Source: ZC4RG30 sp035556135 (lineage in GTDB: Bacteria; Pseudomonadota; Gammaproteobacteria; Steroidobacterales; Steroidobacteraceae). From it: DNA of 64,000 bases. The DNA lies in assembly GCA_035556135.1 (NCBI GenBank), contig DATMFO010000009.1, positions 248,001 through 312,000 of the forward strand, written 5' to 3'. A program made the position numbers and the translations under genes. Shown piece by piece: positions 1 to 10,639 of the stretch (the first letter of the stretch is position 1; each line of letters starts with the position of its first letter). The notes beneath the pieces are model-generated. The model was not told the DNA's origin and searched no databases. It was given only the letters and a program-made list of their open reading frames with translations.

Positions 1-2243
<2,243 letters not shown>

Positions 2244-2245
2244 AG

Positions 2246-4501
2246 CTACTCACGTGGCGCCGGTGCGGAGGGAGTAGGTGCTTGAGCCTTCTGGTTGTCT
2301 AGGCTCTGTTGAATTCGATTCGCAACGAGATTTCCCACGACACCCAAAACGAATCCAAGAATGACGAGCGTCCACAGCCACTTGCGAAATCGAGTCACCT
2401 GCCTGACTGGCCACAGAGAACTCATCGGTTCCCTGCGACAGACAACCACTTCTAGCGCCAAGTGGCCGACAATGAATAGCACGACACCTATCAAGGCACG
2501 TACTGCGCAGATTCCAATGAGCGAGACGAGCTGAGGAACAAATCGGCCCGACCACCAAGCACCGGCAGCCGAGGCGGCTCCGACGATGACTAGCAGAATG
2601 AAATAGGTCCACATCGCGCGGCCCTTTTCTGCTACCGCCAATCGGTCTTTCACAGCGCTAAGCTCTGCCGTCCGCGAGGCAAGCTCGGCTCGTGCGGCTT
2701 CTTCGGCGGCCTCCTTCTCGCTCTTCACCCTTACAATCTGGGCGTCAACAACGCGCTTCTGTTCCGTAAGACCGACGATACTGTCGTCCCGCCGCTGCAG
2801 TTCTTCTCGAAGCGCCCTTGCATTGTCTGCCTCGTATTTAGCCCGCAGCCTGATCTCCTCAAGAAGTGCATCTCGAATTAATGCGATCTCGGCTTCCTCT
2901 GAGTTCTCTGTTCCCAACCGTGCACGAAGTCCGTCGTTGAACATTACGTGCGTGATGGTTTCCTGAGATAGGGTCTCGCTTCCCTCAAAGCGGCCGATGC
3001 CCTTTAAGATTTTTAGACTCGTCTTCTCTCCTTCAACATCGAATTCCTGAAACAGGAATGGCAATCGCAAGCTACCTAACATCGCTTCTTCGAATTCCTG
3101 AGTTCTTGGAACCCAGAATTGAAGAAGCTGAATGAGGGAAGTCGGGTGGATACAAAGTGGAATTCTAGACTTGGACTGCCTTTGCTTGTATTCGTCAAAT
3201 CCGATGAATCGGAAGTCAACCGTGAGAATCCAATACGCGGCATCAACGGGTGACTCGATGTATGCGGGTCGCTTATCGTTAACAAAGTGCCACAGCACCA
3301 TGTCATGTTCGACCTTTGGATAGGACTTGCGCCGACTCTCGGGTAGACGCTTCTCAAACTCGAAGACGTCGTGAATATCGTCTATTACGTCTTGGCGGGT
3401 GGAATAGCCGTCAAGTTTTTGGTTAAACAGCTCTACTCCCCTGCCTCGCGCGATAGGAACGAAATTTGTCAGGTATGGATCGAACCAGTCTTCGGCTGTC
3501 AGAGTTCCGCCCCTTGCCAACCGCTCGGTGAGAAATCGAATGGCCATGCCGGAGACCCCTCCCTGCAAGGCGGCCTCCGAGAAGTTTCGGCCCGGGGGAA
3601 GTCCGGTCAACCGCCACTTGGTAGAGGCGATCGAACTCTTGGCCTCCTCTATCGTATCCGGAGTAATGACCAAGTCGATGCGTGGATTACCTTTCAGGTG
3701 GCTTAGTAGTTCGCGAAGCTCCTGAGCAGCGGCGTTGGACGGATTCTCGTGAAGATCGAGAAGGGAGAACAGAAAGTTAGTGTCGACAAATACATGGAAG
3801 CGAATCTGCTTACCCACGCTGGCATTGAGTCTTGCCAATACGTCTTCCGACAGACCACTAGCTTCCACGCAAAACTGGGCATGCAGCAATCGACTTACAT
3901 ATGCACGAACTTCTGGCTTCTTTGGATCTAGAAATGCCGTTACAAGATCGCGTAACTTGCTGTGTGTGTTGCTCGGAAATGAGTCGAGCCAGCGGTCTAC
4001 AAGGGCCTTGTCAGCTGTCAGCGCTTCGCCCGCTACTAGCCGATATGCGTTGGCACCGACTTGCTTGATTAAGGGACCTAGGAAATTCTGTACAAAGGTT
4101 GCCCACAAAGTGTTTTGCTCGAGTTCGACTAGCTCCTCCGCGAGCTTTTGAAATGCAGCCTTTGCAGCAGCTTCCGCGCTCTCCGATGCAGCGATTTCTC
4201 TTTCCAGCGTCGCACGTTGCTCATCTGGGATTCGATAGGCGTCGCTTCCCAAGCGCAACAGCATATTGCGCGATTCCAAGGAGGACAGAATTGACGTCAG
4301 TTTCTTGGCATTGAGTTTGAGGCGGAAGCTCTCTTCCAATGACTTAGAAATGGAAGCTGAATCGGCATTACCCCCAGCCAGCCAGATTGCTGCGAGCACG
4401 AGCCGGTGGACCGTCTTGTCCCACCATCCCGCCCTGTTTAGCTCGATATGCTGAACAAGAGCGATGGCTTCCTTGGGAAGCAGTGGGTTACTTGTGCTCA
4501 A
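2246..4501 (-). CDS. PIN-domain membrane protein embedded in the type I RM operon
   Basis: A 751-residue protein not matching any named Hsd subunit. Visible parts: a winged-helix-like segment (about 28-95); a helical stretch; a PIN-like nuclease region (about 234-450) starting at FHVFVDTNF with candidate acidic residues D240, E285/E286, D400 (EHDMVLW) and D429 (TVDFRF); a charged coiled coil (about 540-625); and hydrophobic spans near 629-649, 655-690 and 708-727, ending in a Pro-rich tail. Its start overlaps the 3' end of hsdS by 14 bases and its stop is two bases before the hsdR start, so it is co-translated with the RM system. Base composition is visibly more AT-rich than hsdM. PIN domains are usually RNases, so an RNA-targeting or abortive-infection role is an inference. 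The acidic-residue assignment is by eye. Confidence 0.72.
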   Translation of the reverse strand: MSTSNPLLPKEAIALVQHIELNRAGWWDKTVHRLVLAAIWLAGGNADSASISKSLEESFRLKLNAKKLTSILSSLESRNMLLRLGSDAYRIPDEQRATLEREIAASESAEAAAKAAFQKLAEELVELEQNTLWATFVQNFLGPLIKQVGANAYRLVAGEALTADKALVDRWLDSFPSNTHSKLRDLVTAFLDPKKPEVRAYVSRLLHAQFCVEASGLSEDVLARLNASVGKQIRFHVFVDTNFLFSLLDLHENPSNAAAQELRELLSHLKGNPRIDLVITPDTIEEAKSSIASTKWRLTGLPPGRNFSEAALQGGVSGMAIRFLTERLARGGTLTAEDWFDPYLTNFVPIARGRGVELFNQKLDGYSTRQDVIDDIHDVFEFEKRLPESRRKSYPKVEHDMVLWHFVNDKRPAYIESPVDAAYWILTVDFRFIGFDEYKQRQSKSRIPLCIHPTSLIQLLQFWVPRTQEFEEAMLGSLRLPFLFQEFDVEGEKTSLKILKGIGRFEGSETLSQETITHVMFNDGLRARLGTENSEEAEIALIRDALLEEIRLRAKYEADNARALREELQRRDDSIVGLTEQKRVVDAQIVRVKSEKEAAEEAARAELASRTAELSAVKDRLAVAEKGRAMWTYFILLVIVGAASAAGAWWSGRFVPQLVSLIGICAVRALIGVVLFIVGHLALEVVVCRREPMSSLWPVRQVTRFRKWLWTLVILGFVLGVVGNLVANRIQQSLDNQKAQAPTPSAPAPRE

Positions 4502-5777
4502 GGCGTGTTGACTCCGTGGAAACCTTTACTGCGCCGCTCAGCAGCTTCGGCAAGAGCGTGTCTCGCAATGCCGCAAGTGTTCGAGACTGCACGCGATTGG
4601 CAATAATCCGATCAATTAGCGGGGACATGATGCGAGTCATTGCATCGAGTAGCGGACCTGGCGGGATCAAGACCTTTGCCGCGGACAGGTGGCCGCGTTG
4701 GATATGGCCCATCGTGGTGGCCTTGTCGGCTGCGATAAGGCGAAACTCGTCAAGATGGTAAAGCGTCCAAAGGTAGTAGAACCACTTTGGATACTTGCTC
4801 GAGGTCACTTTGAAAAGATGTTGGTTTAACGCACCTAAGCCACCGCACCAGAGTTTGACTTCGAGGCTGCCAGACCACGAAAACAATACGTCCCCATCTT
4901 GGACGATGTAGCTCGGTGGCAAGTTCGCATTGCAACGCTCGGCGCCGGCTGAGTCGCCCTTCCGCAGCTGTGCAATCTTAATGGCGGGGAGCGTTGAGCC
5001 ATCCACGGGAGGGTATTTCTGGAGTGCAAGGCCATTCAGGTAGGCAGCGGCATTATCCAGACTCAGGATTTCCCAACCCTTCGGCGTGTGACCAAGTATT
5101 GTTTCTTCGAATTCTGAGGGGAAGAGTGCGGCTGTGGCTGCTTTCATTCCCACAGGAGTACGACCGTCGAGTTTGGCCCGAACAGGGTCGAAATCCACGA
5201 ACCAGCTCTGGAACAGCGCCCGCGCCAATGCCTCCAGCGTCGCGTTCATCTGCTTGTTCAACTCGATCTTATCGTCCAGCGCCCCAAGCACTGCACCGAT
5301 GGCTTTTTGCTCGGCGAGAGGTGGATGGGGAATTGGCAGCACCTTGAGTAGTGGAATGCGGAGGTTACTCACCGTCGAACCGGTGCCTTCATTCACTTTG
5401 ATTTCGTGCTGAACCACGTCTGACTGAATCGAGTAGAGCAAGAAGCGGGAATCGCATTTCTTCGGGTTTGGTCTGAGCATCACCATGCGCTGACCAAGGC
5501 AGCAGCGGAGGTTTGGAGGAACCAGGCACACTTCGCCCATCGGTGCTTCGCGTGTGAGCACCAAGTCGCCTGCTTTCAATCGCGCCCGTCTGCTTCGTTG
5601 CTCGTAGTGTGCTTCGTCGGTGTAGCTAGGCGAACTCAGGTCAAGCCTTCCGCCTCGGATGTTTTGATTCCGAAGCACGATCACTCCGCTATTCGTCCAC
5701 ATTGGCGTGGAGTGCGGGCAGTCGGCAATCTGCTCGCAGAGTTCAGAAAGCGGTGCTGTTACCCATTCACCCGCCAT
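4488..5777 (-). CDS. hsdS: Type I restriction-modification specificity subunit (HsdS)
   Basis: The 429-residue DNA-recognition subunit, which directs HsdM methylation and HsdR cleavage. It has two target-recognition domains (about 1-150 and 225-360), each followed by a conserved helical spacer. The first spacer is diagnostic: PPLAEQKAIGAVLGALDDKI, continuing to LFQSWFVDFDPV (about 152-205). The second ends with LRDTLLPKLLSG near the C-terminus. Its ATG overlaps the last 11 bases of hsdM. The target-recognition regions look lower in GC than hsdM, as expected for modules that exchange horizontally. The DNA target cannot be read from sequence. Confidence 0.94.
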   Translation of the reverse strand: MAGEWVTAPLSELCEQIADCPHSTPMWTNSGVIVLRNQNIRGGRLDLSSPSYTDEAHYEQRSRRARLKAGDLVLTREAPMGEVCLVPPNLRCCLGQRMVMLRPNPKKCDSRFLLYSIQSDVVQHEIKVNEGTGSTVSNLRIPLLKVLPIPHPPLAEQKAIGAVLGALDDKIELNKQMNATLEALARALFQSWFVDFDPVRAKLDGRTPVGMKAATAALFPSEFEETILGHTPKGWEILSLDNAAAYLNGLALQKYPPVDGSTLPAIKIAQLRKGDSAGAERCNANLPPSYIVQDGDVLFSWSGSLEVKLWCGGLGALNQHLFKVTSSKYPKWFYYLWTLYHLDEFRLIAADKATTMGHIQRGHLSAAKVLIPPGPLLDAMTRIMSPLIDRIIANRVQSRTLAALRDTLLPKLLSGAVKVSTESTRLEHK

Positions 5778-7353
5778 AACCCAGGCCCCTCAGGTTTCCT
5801 TTGATGGCCTGCTCCAGTATTGCGGACTCGGCGAACTGGGCGTTCAGTTCGGCGATGAGTCGCGGCACCTTGTCCTCGAAGGGTTCGCCGTCCTCATCGA
5901 CGTCCTCTGCGCCGACGTATCGGCCGGGAGTGAGGACGTGGCTGTGCGCGGCGATTTCAGCGGTGGTGGCGGATTTGCAGAAGCCGGCAACGTCTTCGTA
6001 CTTGCCCGCGTCCTCATCTCCCCGCCAAGCGTGGTAGGTGGAAGCGATCTTCTCCAGGTCGGCGTCCGTCAGCTCACGGTGGACGCGATCGATTAGCGTG
6101 CCGAGCCTGCGGGCATCGATGAAGAGGGTCTGCTTGCGGCGGTCGCGGAAGCCGCGTCTGGCGTCGGCGGCTTTGTTCTTCGCCAGGAACCACAGGCAGA
6201 CCGGAATCTGCGTGCTGTAGAAGAGCTGTCCGGGCAGCGCGACCATGCAGTCCACCAAGTCCGCCTCGATGATCGCTCGGCGAATCTCCCCCTCTCCCGA
6301 CTGATTGGACGACATGCTGCCGTTGGCCAGCACGAACCCCGCATACCCATTCGGCGCGAGGTGATGAATGAAGTGCTGCACCCACGCAAAGTTCGCATTG
6401 CCCTTGGGCGGCACGCCGAACTGCCAGCGCACGTCGTCGTCCTTGCGGAACCAGTCGGAGTCGTTGAACGGCGGGTTGGCCAGCACATAGTCGGCGCGCA
6501 GGTCCGGATGCAGGTCGCGGCGGAAGGTATCGGCGTGCTCGGGGCCGAAGTCCGCTTCGATGCCGCGGATGGCGAGGTTCATGATGGCCAGGCGCCGGGT
6601 GGTGGCGTTGCTCTCCTGGCCGTAAATGCTGATGTCGCCCAGCTTGCCGCCGTGGGATTCGACGAACTTCTCCGACTGCACGAACATGCCGCCGGAGCCG
6701 CAGGCGGGGTCGTATATGCGGCCCTTGTAGGGGGCGAGCATCTCGACCAGGCAGCGCACCACGCAGCTCGGTGTGTAGAACTGTCCGCCGTTCTTGCCCT
6801 CGGCGCTGGCGAAGCGGGTGAGGAAATACTCGTACACGCGGCCGAGCAGGTCGACGGAGCGGTGGGACTTCTCGCCCTCGCTGGCGGCGGTGAGTTCGAT
6901 GGTGGCGATGACGTCGATGAGTTCGCCGAGGCGCTGCTTGTCGAGGCCGGGGCGGGCGTAGTCCTTGGGCAGCACGCCCTTGAGGCGCGGGTTGTCGCGC
7001 TCGATGGCGACCATGGCGTCGTCCACGATCTTGCCGATGGTGGGCTGCTTGGCGCTGGCCTGCAGGTGCGACCAGCGGGCCTCGGCGGGCACCCAGAAGA
7101 CGTTCTCGGCTTTGTATTCGTCCGGATCTTCGGGGTTGGCGCCGGCGTAGTCGCCCTCGCCTTGGATGAGCTTGGCGCGGTGTTCCTCGAAGGTGTCGGA
7201 GATGTACTTGAGGAAGATCAGGCCGAGTACGACGTGCTTGTACTCTGCCGCGTCCATGTTGTTGCGGAGCTTGTCGGCGGTGAGCCAGAGCTTGGCTTCG
7301 AAGCCGAGGGAGGCTGTGGATTTGGCTGCGGATTTGCGGGGCTGTTTGGGCAT
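5767..7353 (-). CDS. hsdM: Type I restriction-modification methyltransferase subunit (HsdM)
   Basis: The 528-residue N6-adenine methyltransferase subunit. The N-terminal HsdM domain (about 18-150) is followed by the SAM-binding fold with FYTP (192-195), motif I DPACGSGG (215-222) and the adenine-methylase catalytic motif NPPF (293-296). Length is normal for the family. First gene of the operon, so the promoter should lie in the 84 bases to the divergent ORF6N gene at 7438. The high GC of this gene contrasts with the two genes downstream. Confidence 0.96.
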   Translation of the reverse strand: MPKQPRKSAAKSTASLGFEAKLWLTADKLRNNMDAAEYKHVVLGLIFLKYISDTFEEHRAKLIQGEGDYAGANPEDPDEYKAENVFWVPAEARWSHLQASAKQPTIGKIVDDAMVAIERDNPRLKGVLPKDYARPGLDKQRLGELIDVIATIELTAASEGEKSHRSVDLLGRVYEYFLTRFASAEGKNGGQFYTPSCVVRCLVEMLAPYKGRIYDPACGSGGMFVQSEKFVESHGGKLGDISIYGQESNATTRRLAIMNLAIRGIEADFGPEHADTFRRDLHPDLRADYVLANPPFNDSDWFRKDDDVRWQFGVPPKGNANFAWVQHFIHHLAPNGYAGFVLANGSMSSNQSGEGEIRRAIIEADLVDCMVALPGQLFYSTQIPVCLWFLAKNKAADARRGFRDRRKQTLFIDARRLGTLIDRVHRELTDADLEKIASTYHAWRGDEDAGKYEDVAGFCKSATTAEIAAHSHVLTPGRYVGAEDVDEDGEPFEDKVPRLIAELNAQFAESAILEQAIKGNLRGLGYGG

Positions 7354-7437
7354 GGGCGGTTAGTAGCGGGCGTATTCGGTGAGATTGGGCAGATTGGCGG
7401 CGTGGCGGTCGACGCTTGGAGCTCCAAACTTGCGGGA

Positions 7438-8043
7438 ATGGACGACTTGCCGGAACTGGAAGTCATCACCGCCCGCATCGTCGAGCTGCGCGGGCAGCGG
7501 GTCATGCTGGATGCGGATCTGGCGCGTCTGTATGACGTCAAGACGGAGCGGCTGAACGAGCAGGTGCGCCGGAACGAGGCGAGATTTCCAGCAGACTTCG
7601 TTTTCAGGTTGTGCGCGGACGAATGGCGCGCGATGTGGCCGCAAAATGCGACCACATTGCAGCGCACAAGGGGAAGTGAGCCGAACCTCCCGCAATTTGC
7701 GGGAGGTTCCCAGAAGCACAGGGATCCTTCCCGGCCTCCCCTCGCCTTCACTGAGCACGGGTGCCTGATGCTGGCCAGCGTGCTGCGATCCGGTCGCGCT
7801 GTCGAAGTCAGTGTGCTGATCGTCCGCGCCTTCGTTCGCATGCGTTCGGCGCTGGCTGCGAACTCCGACCTCGCCGCGCGCGTCGAAAAGCTCGCCACGG
7901 AGGTCGAGCGGCATGGCGGCAAACTTACCACCCACGATGCTGCCCTCCTGAAGATCCTGGCGGAGATCCGCCGCCTGACCCAGTTTCCGGAGCTTCCTCG
8001 GCGGGGTATTGGCTTTACAGCTGAATGGCCGGAAGAGAAGTAG
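7438..8043 (+). CDS. ORF6N-domain protein (KilA-N/RhuM-like) divergent from hsdM
   Basis: 201 residues starting at ATG 7438. An open frame continues upstream, but that part is antisense to hsdM. The N-terminus (about 5-75: ITARIVELRGQRVMLDADLA, then a RLN.QV.RN..RFP.DF pattern) is a textbook ORF6N domain, a DNA-binding module of phage and RM-associated proteins. A second conserved block LAFTEHGCLMLASVL (about 102-116) is typical of the family. The C-terminus is a short helical/coiled segment. Such genes often sit beside type I RM operons and on prophages; whether this one regulates hsdMSR is inferred from position only. An unusual palindrome lies inside the coding region. Confidence 0.85.
   Translation: MDDLPELEVITARIVELRGQRVMLDADLARLYDVKTERLNEQVRRNEARFPADFVFRLCADEWRAMWPQNATTLQRTRGSEPNLPQFAGGSQKHRDPSRPPLAFTEHGCLMLASVLRSGRAVEVSVLIVRAFVRMRSALAANSDLAARVEKLATEVERHGGKLTTHDAALLKILAEIRRLTQFPELPRRGIGFTAEWPEEK
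7683..7709. repeat. Perfect 12-bp inverted repeat inside the ORF6N gene
   Basis: Arms GAACCTCCCGCA (7683-7694) and TGCGGGAGGTTC (7698-7709) are exact complements around ATT. They fall between the two conserved blocks of the ORF6N protein, at residues reading NLPQFAGGS. A stem this long and GC-rich within a coding region is unusual and may be a small in-frame palindromic insertion or a transcriptional structure. Confidence 0.7.
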
Positions 8044-8235
8044 CGGCATTGCGGAATCGGTTTTCATCCCTGGCACCGGAAAGCGAGTAGCCCTTGGAAT
8101 TCTAGTCATGGGGCAGGCTCGGACTGTGCGGGAGGTCTCCTGTCGGATCAAGGGGTTGCGGTTGGCTGCTTGTTGCGTCCTCAAGTGTGACCAGGCTTCT
8201 GGTTTCGTGGACCCCAGGCGGGGAATATCCCGTGC

Positions 8236-9812
8236 ATGGCGACCTTCCTCTCCACCCCCACCCCCCGCGCCACCTCCGGCGAACGCCGCTTCGCCGACCG
8301 CCTCCACAACCTCCTCGAAGACGACTACCTCTGCTGGTACGACGTCCCCATCGGCCCCCGCCACCAGCACCCCGACTTCCTGATCCTCCACCCGGGACGC
8401 GGCCTGCTGGTCCTGGAGATCAAGGACTGGAACAGGTCGATCATCCACGATGCGAATCCAAGTCACTTCACCATCGATACTGGCGCAGGTCACAAGGTCG
8501 TTCCCAACCCGCTGCAGCAGGCGCGCCAGTACGCCCAGGCAGTAGCCGACCTGCTGAGGCAGGACCCCCAGCTCACTAATCCACCGGGCTCAAACTACGA
8601 AGGCCAGCTGACATTCCCCTACGGCTACGGCGTGGTGCTGACGAACATTACCCGCAGGCAGTTCGAGTCCGAAGGTCTTGCTGACATGCTTGTTCCGCAT
8701 CTGGTCCTCTGCAAGGACGAGATGACCGAATCCGTCGACGCCGAGGCCTTCCAGTCCCGCCTCTGGTCCATGTTCAACGTGCGCTTCGAGAGCAAGCTCA
8801 CCCTGCCGCAGGTGGAGCGCATCCGCTGGCGCCTCTTCCCCGAGCTGCGCATCCACCAGCGCGGGCTGGACCTCGACCCCACCGAGCAGGCCGACCTCCC
8901 CGCCCCGCCCGCCGACCTGCTGCAGGTGATGGACCTCGCGCAGGAGGAAATCGCGCGCAACCTCGGCGAAGGCCACCGCGTGATCCACGGCGTCGCCGGC
9001 TCCGGCAAGACGCTGATCCTCGCTTACCGCGCGCGCAGTACGGCGCGGTGCTGATCGACGAGGGCCACGACTTCGCGCCCGACTGGCTGAAGCTGGCGGT
9101 GCAGATGCTCGATCCCGCCACCAATCACCTGCTGCTGCTCTATGACGATGCGCAGTCCATCTATGGCGAGAAGCGGCCGAAGTCGTTCTCGTTCCGCGGC
9201 GTGGGCATCGCGGCGGCGGGGCGCACGAAGATCCTGAGGCTCAACTATCGCAACACGCGCGAGATCCTCGCCTGCGCCAGCGGCTTTGCCAGGGAGCTGC
9301 TCGCGCCGGTGGATGCGGATGAGGACGGGATTCCGCTGCTGGCGCCGCAGGCGGGTGGGCGCAATGGGGCGCGGCCGCGGTTTCTGCAGGCGGCGTCGGT
9401 GAAGGTCGAAGCGCAGCACATCGCTCGCGAGCTCAAGGCGCAGCAGGCATCCGGAGTCGCGTGGAATGAGATGGGCGTGTTCTACACGGCGCCGTTCTTG
9501 GCGGAGGAGATCGCCGCGGCGTTGCAGGCGGAGAACGTGCCATTCGATTGGCTGAAGGATGCGGCGTCGAAGTCCGTCGATCCGTCGCGGCCGACCGTGA
9601 AGCTGATGACTCCGCACAGCAGCAAGGGGCTGCAGTATCGGGTGGTGGTGATTGGCGGGGTGGGGTTCTGGCCGTATGCGACGGCTCATCAGACGGAGAG
9701 CGATCAGGCCCGGCTGCTGTATGTGGCGATGACGCGGGCGACGCACGAGCTGGTGGTGACGAGCAGCCGGGGGAGCAGGTTCAGCGAGCGGTTGCGGGGG
9801 CTTTGCGCATAA
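8236..9812 (+). pseudogene. NERD-domain UvrD/Rep-type helicase, broken by internal deletion and frameshift
   Basis: Two adjacent frames together make one NERD helicase with a missing centre. The first frame (8236-9054, 272 codons) carries a NERD nuclease-related domain (PDFLILHPGRGLLVLEIKDW, about 46-65) and Walker A (GVAGSGKTLILAYRA, about 250-264), then hits TGA. The second frame, read from about 9030, continues RAQYGAVLIDEGHDF (Walker B/DEGH), then the helicase motifs LNYRNTREIL, MTPHSSKGLQYRVVVI and LLYVAMTRA to 9812. In intact relatives roughly 100 or more residues separate Walker A from Walker B; here they abut, so an out-of-frame deletion joined them at about 9025-9035 in a short GCGC-rich tract. 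The half starting at 9048 has its own ATG but lacks the ATP site. Confidence 0.82.
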
Positions 9813-9943
9813 TCGCCTGATTCGCCCAGAAACCACGGCCACCCGGCTCTTCCGGAATCGCAGACTGTGCTGCGGCCCGCTTCCGCTGCAGGACCTGGAG
9901 GGTTATGATCGCTTTACTGAACGCTGATCGATCGGGTGATCGT

Positions 9944-10150
9944 ATGACGACCCTCACCGTCTCCTCCAAGTACCAGATCGTCATCCCCTCGCGTATGCGC
10001 GAATCCTTGGGGATCCGCCCGGGCCAGAAGCTGCACGCGATCGAATACCGCGGTCACATCGAACTGGTGCCGTTGAAATCCATCCGCGCCGCGCGCGGCT
10101 CGCTGAAGGGCATCGACACCGATGTTCCGCGCGATCCCGACCGGACATGA
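9944..10150 (+). CDS. vapB: AbrB/MazE-type antitoxin of a VapBC pair
   Basis: 68 residues beginning MTTLTVSSKYQIVIPS, the standard swapped-hairpin AbrB fold (SSKYQIVIPSRMRESLGIRPGQKL). An in-frame ATG at 9905 would add 13 residues unlike the family, so 9944 is preferred. The stop overlaps the vapC start (ATGA), indicating translational coupling. It should bind and neutralise the PIN toxin and repress the shared promoter. Confidence 0.9.
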   Translation: MTTLTVSSKYQIVIPSRMRESLGIRPGQKLHAIEYRGHIELVPLKSIRAARGSLKGIDTDVPRDPDRT

Positions 10151-10521
10151 ACCTCGTCGATTCCTCCGCCTGGCTTGAATACTTCGCGGACGGACCGAAT
10201 GCCTCTGCCTTCGCGCCGGCGATTGAATCCACCAGCTCGTTGCTGGTGCCGACGCTGGCGCTGTATGAGGTTTTCAAGCGGGTTCGACAGCTGGTGAACG
10301 AAGAGGAAGCACTCCGGACGGTTGCCTTGATGGAACAGGGGCAGGTCGTCGATCTCGATCGCGCCACGGCGCTGGAAGCCGCCCATCTTTCCCTTGAGCA
10401 TCGGCTGCCGATGGCCGACAGCATCATGCTGGCAACGGCACGCCGTAATGGTGCGACGTTGTGGACGCAGGATGCAGACTTCGCGAACCTCGCCGGCGTG
10501 AGGTATTTCGCCAAGGCGTAA
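10147..10521 (+). CDS. vapC: PIN-domain toxin VapC
   Basis: 124-residue PIN RNase toxin. The acidic quartet is visible: D5 (NLVDSSAWLEYF), E39 (ALYEVFKRV), D93 (MADSIMLATAR) and D112 (WTQDADF). Length matches the family. Starts four bases inside the antitoxin gene. VapC toxins inhibit translation by cutting tRNA or rRNA; the target here is unknown. Confidence 0.92.
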   Translation: MNLVDSSAWLEYFADGPNASAFAPAIESTSSLLVPTLALYEVFKRVRQLVNEEEALRTVALMEQGQVVDLDRATALEAAHLSLEHRLPMADSIMLATARRNGATLWTQDADFANLAGVRYFAKA

Positions 10522-10639
10522 GGGGCCTGCCTCCCTGCCTCGCCTTGAGCTGCGCGCCGAAGGGAACGAAGCAGGATTTAGCCGCAGATTTTGCGGTGAT
10601 TATATTGCCCTTGCGGCGAAACCGCTGTCTAATCTCCGC

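Noticed and set aside
3423..3617. Short open frames within the PIN-domain gene
   Set aside because: No ribosome sites or domains; explained by the long minus-strand gene.
6361..7437. Upstream extension of the ORF6N frame across hsdM
   Set aside because: Antisense to hsdM and lacking any domain; the ORF6N domain begins right after ATG 7438.
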